Of a stretch of 64,000 nucleotides of DNA, positions 61,611 to 64,000 are shown piece by piece; position 1 is the stretch's first letter, and each line of letters begins with the position of its first letter. The translations under genes and the position numbers were made by a program. The notes below the pieces were generated by a model, which had not been told where the DNA came from, searched no databases, and worked only from the letters and a program-made list of their open reading frames with translations. The DNA is taken from assembly GCF_003122385.1 (NCBI RefSeq), contig NZ_CP029255.1:4464001-4528000 (forward strand). The letters run 5' to 3'. The stretch is from Flavobacterium crocinum. GTDB taxonomy: Bacteria; Bacteroidota; Bacteroidia; Flavobacteriales; Flavobacteriaceae.

Positions 61611-63554
61611 TTAATACCCCGGATTCTGCATTGCTTCTTTTTCTGCAGCACTTAAAGGCCTGCCACCTGCATAAACACCATCCAAAAAGGTCTGTGGAAT
61701 CGGACGCAGATTATGATACTCCTGAATATTTGGAGATGCTTCGATATTATAAGCTTTAGCTCTAGCTATCAAAGTTTTAGTCCTACTAAGATCCTGCCAG
61801 CGGTGAAACTCGCCGCAAAGTTCTCTGGTTCTTTCATTTAACACTAAACACAGCATTCTGTCGTAATCTGATCCGTAACCTAATTTTGTAATCACCGCCA
61901 TATCTTCAGCTGGCAGTGCAGCAATACTTGAAATCGTCAAACTGGTTGCATTTGTTGTAACGGCGATATTATTAGATTCATAATATGAATTTTCAGGAAT
62001 ATAAGAAATTGGAATTCCTGCCTGTCCTGTCGTCGTCCACGCTGCAGATCCATCTACATACGCAGCACGATTCTCGCCCGTTTTATAAGCCGCGCGGGTA
62101 CGAACAGCGTTAATATAAGGCAAAGCATCTGCAAATGAAGCTCCTCCTGCTTTTGCTAAACGAATTTTTGCTTCGGCAGCCATAAGATACGTTTCTGCAG
62201 AACGTGCCAATATTATATCACGTGATCCCTTTATATTACTTAAATCGATTCTGTTTCCATCCATATATTTACTTAAAGAAGGAAATCTCACATCGGCCAT
62301 TAAGCCGATCTTATCTGCTGCATAAGCTACATAAACGCTCGGAATTGTTTTTCCTGTTTTAGGATATATGATAGCATCAGTATTTTTAGTTTTAGCAAAG
62401 CGGGTATCAGAAGCATTGTTTACCACATACATAATTCCTAAATCTCCATTTTTATAAATAGCTCCAGAGGCATTATTTACAATACTTTTAGTTTGGAAGC
62501 TTTTCCAAAAACGGGAATCGTTTACATGATCAAAAACATCATATACAAAATAAGTAGGTGCCAGACGGCTAAACGGCCTTCCTCCTGCTAAATTACGTCT
62601 CATCTGCGGCAACTGATCGTAAGTAGAAAGAAAATACAAATGCTGCTGATTACCGCCTGTAGTCAGAGTGCTGTTATTAAACTGTGCCGATAGTATTAAT
62701 TCTCCAAGCTTCTCATTTGCTCCATCTGCAATGGTATAATTCCATAAATTATCAAAATTTGGTGCCAGCGGATGATGAGAAATAACCTCATCTGACAAAG
62801 TAACTACTTGTTGTAAATCGGCTGTTTTAGTGGCAGAGTTCCAAGCATCATTAATTTCACTTGCACGAAACAAATAAGCTTTTGCTAAATAATGCGCCGC
62901 AGCATCTTTCGTAATTTTTGCAGGAGCTCCGGCATTTGAAAGTAAATTATAGGCTTGTGTAAAATCGGCAATTACCTGAGTTAAAACTTCCTGCGGTGTT
63001 GCTCTTGTAAATTCTAACTGAACCGTAGTACTTGTTTTAAGAACTAAAGGAACTGCTCCATACTGGTTTACTAATTTTAAATAATTAAAAGCTCTTAAAA
63101 AGTAGCCTTCTCCCAAGGCTGTTTTCTTGATAGCATCATTACTTGACACAATATCAGTAGCGGCTTCGATTAACTGATTAGCATTTCCAATTCCAATATA
63201 CAAATTATCCCAATTAGTATTTGCTGCAACTGTATTGGCATTATTAACTGTCACAAAAGCTTTAAAACCTGATGAGTATGAATTCCAAATCCAGTTTGAA
63301 GGATCTCCTCCGGCATGAAACTCATCTGTTCCCGATTGTGAAACGGCAAGAGGCACTTCGCCCACAAATTCGGCAGCCAAAACCTGATAATTTGTTCCTA
63401 TCGCTAAAGCCTGGATTCCCGCTTCGGTTTTATAATAATCTTTACTATATGCAGTAGTCAGTTCTTCGTCAAGAAAATCTTTGTTACATGAAGTGCTTAA
63501 AGCAGCAAGAGCAAGCAGCATCACAGTAATATATCTATTTTTATAATTTTTCAT
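61611..63554 (-). CDS. SusD/RagB-like outer-membrane glycan-binding lipoprotein
   Basis: The start is placed at 63554 (647 residues), where a lipoprotein signal (MKNYKNRYITVMLLALAALSTSC, lipidated C23) begins. The longer frame from 63590 would overlap the susC end. SusD features are CNKDFLDEELTTAY after the lipid site, the TPR-like helices (YFLRAFNYLKLVNQYGAVPLVL), the RSAETYLMAAEAKIRLAKAGG helix and the C-terminal LVLNERTRELCGEFHRWQDLSRT. The protein forms the lid of the SusC pore and captures oligosaccharides at the surface, here presumably RG-I fragments. It follows susC by 22 nt. Confidence 0.95.
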   Translation of the reverse strand: MKNYKNRYITVMLLALAALSTSCNKDFLDEELTTAYSKDYYKTEAGIQALAIGTNYQVLAAEFVGEVPLAVSQSGTDEFHAGGDPSNWIWNSYSSGFKAFVTVNNANTVAANTNWDNLYIGIGNANQLIEAATDIVSSNDAIKKTALGEGYFLRAFNYLKLVNQYGAVPLVLKTSTTVQLEFTRATPQEVLTQVIADFTQAYNLLSNAGAPAKITKDAAAHYLAKAYLFRASEINDAWNSATKTADLQQVVTLSDEVISHHPLAPNFDNLWNYTIADGANEKLGELILSAQFNNSTLTTGGNQQHLYFLSTYDQLPQMRRNLAGGRPFSRLAPTYFVYDVFDHVNDSRFWKSFQTKSIVNNASGAIYKNGDLGIMYVVNNASDTRFAKTKNTDAIIYPKTGKTIPSVYVAYAADKIGLMADVRFPSLSKYMDGNRIDLSNIKGSRDIILARSAETYLMAAEAKIRLAKAGGASFADALPYINAVRTRAAYKTGENRAAYVDGSAAWTTTGQAGIPISYIPENSYYESNNIAVTTNATSLTISSIAALPAEDMAVITKLGYGSDYDRMLCLVLNERTRELCGEFHRWQDLSRTKTLIARAKAYNIEASPNIQEYHNLRPIPQTFLDGVYAGGRPLSAAEKEAMQNPGY

Positions 63555-63576
63555 AATGTTGTCTTTTTGAATTATT

Positions 63577-64000
63577 TTAAAATTCGACATTCAGTCCTAA
63601 AGTCATCCCACGGTTTGAAGCTGTTGTCTGCGTATCCAAATCAGTCCACTTCACTTTAGTAAAAATCATCCCTAAATTATTAGCCTGGCAGTATAATCTT
63701 AGCTTTGCAAGACCTAATTTTTCTACAAATTCTTTATCAAAACGATACCCAAGAGAAATGTTTCTTATTTTCAAAAATGATCCATTTCTATATCCCAGAA
63801 CAGGATAATAAGGATCTCCGGTTCCTGCAGAATAAATTGGTTTCTGATATTCTGCATCTGTATTATTATCTGTATAATAATCAATTTTTCTCTGGCTTCC
63901 TTTTGCACCTTCATTTTCTCCCAAAGTGTCATATAAATATCCCATACGACCATAAACAAAAATTGAAAAGTCTAAATTTTTATAAGTAAAAGTATTTGTC
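63577..64000 (-). CDS. SusC/RagA-like TonB-dependent receptor (C-terminal part only)
   Basis: About 140 C-terminal residues are visible, reading in from the window edge. They include the beta-barrel strands TFTYKNLDFSIFVYGRMGY, the loop ending YPVLGYRNGSFLKIRNISLGY, LYCQANNLGMIFTKV and the final GMTLGLNVEF, which are typical of SusC-family receptors. The protein imports glycans across the outer membrane using TonB energy, paired with the SusD next to it. The plug domain, signal peptide and promoter lie outside the window. Confidence 0.93.
   Translation of the reverse strand, partial: TNTFTYKNLDFSIFVYGRMGYLYDTLGENEGAKGSQRKIDYYTDNNTDAEYQKPIYSAGTGDPYYPVLGYRNGSFLKIRNISLGYRFDKEFVEKLGLAKLRLYCQANNLGMIFTKVKWTDLDTQTTASNRGMTLGLNVEF

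Noticed and set aside
63555..63590. Longer N terminus for SusD
   Set aside because: It would overlap the end of susC, and the lipoprotein signal begins at 63554.

Overview
The window is a chromosomal segment of a Flavobacterium-like Bacteroidota bacterium. The evidence is the AT-rich composition, Bacteroidota-type promoter boxes (TAnnTTTG), a SusC/SusD pair, two proteins with C-terminal type IX secretion (T9SS) sorting domains, short A-rich leader regions without clear Shine-Dalgarno sequences, and the intergenic palindromes common in this genus. The exact species cannot be read from the sequence. No rRNA, tRNA, CRISPR array, phage or insertion sequence was recognised.

Layout. (1) 1-6843: a peptide/imino-acid module. 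A partial dihydrodipicolinate-synthase-family gene diverges from an AraC-type regulator, followed by an M1 metallopeptidase, a secreted dipeptidyl peptidase IV and a cytoplasmic Xaa-Pro aminopeptidase. Together these look like a route for (hydroxy)proline-rich peptides. (2) 6844-10727: a repeat-rich gap, then a large T9SS-exported HExxH metalloprotein, then more repeats. (3) 10728-22828 (minus): a five-gene operon of GH146/GH127-like beta-L-arabinofuranosidase, a DUF5695-like protein, GH42 beta-galactosidase, GH43 and GH97, aimed at arabinan/galactan-type side chains. (4) 23308-29667: three apparently independent genes, for a TlpA-like lipoprotein, a very large T9SS GHL10-type protein and an ADP-ribosylglycohydrolase. 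(5) 29950-43581 (minus): an RG-I operon with a DUF4450-type protein, an unclassified six-hairpin glycosidase, PL11 rhamnogalacturonan lyase, GH28, GH43 and GH2. (6) 43826-49854 (plus): CE12 esterase, GH2 and a double CE12 esterase. (7) 50004-64000 (minus): SusC (partial) and SusD, then an esterase, GH43, rhamnose mutarotase, GH105, PL22-like lyase, GH43, GH28 and GH115.

Regions 3 and 5-7 together are a rhamnogalacturonan-I / pectin polysaccharide utilisation locus (PUL). SusCD imports oligosaccharides. CE12 and SGNH esterases deacetylate them. PL11, PL22 and GH28 cut the backbone. GH105 removes unsaturated galacturonyl ends. GH2, GH42, GH43, GH97, GH115 and GH146 trim side chains. RhaM feeds released rhamnose into catabolism. 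No hybrid two-component or SusR-type regulator is present in the window. The only recognised regulator is the AraC protein at the left edge.

Most notable observations: a repeated GTACAGGATAC element sits exactly 19 nt upstream of -7 boxes at two separate PUL promoters. Three large secreted proteins of poorly characterised or unassigned families (DUF4450, GH65-like, DUF5695-like) sit inside otherwise well-explained operons. One esterase carries two complete CE12 domains. The DPP IV has an arginine in its nucleophile elbow. Long palindromes, some carrying a shared inserted module, lie between genes of the same operon. A (hydroxy)proline-peptide module lies beside a pectin PUL, suggesting combined use of plant cell wall glycoprotein and pectin.
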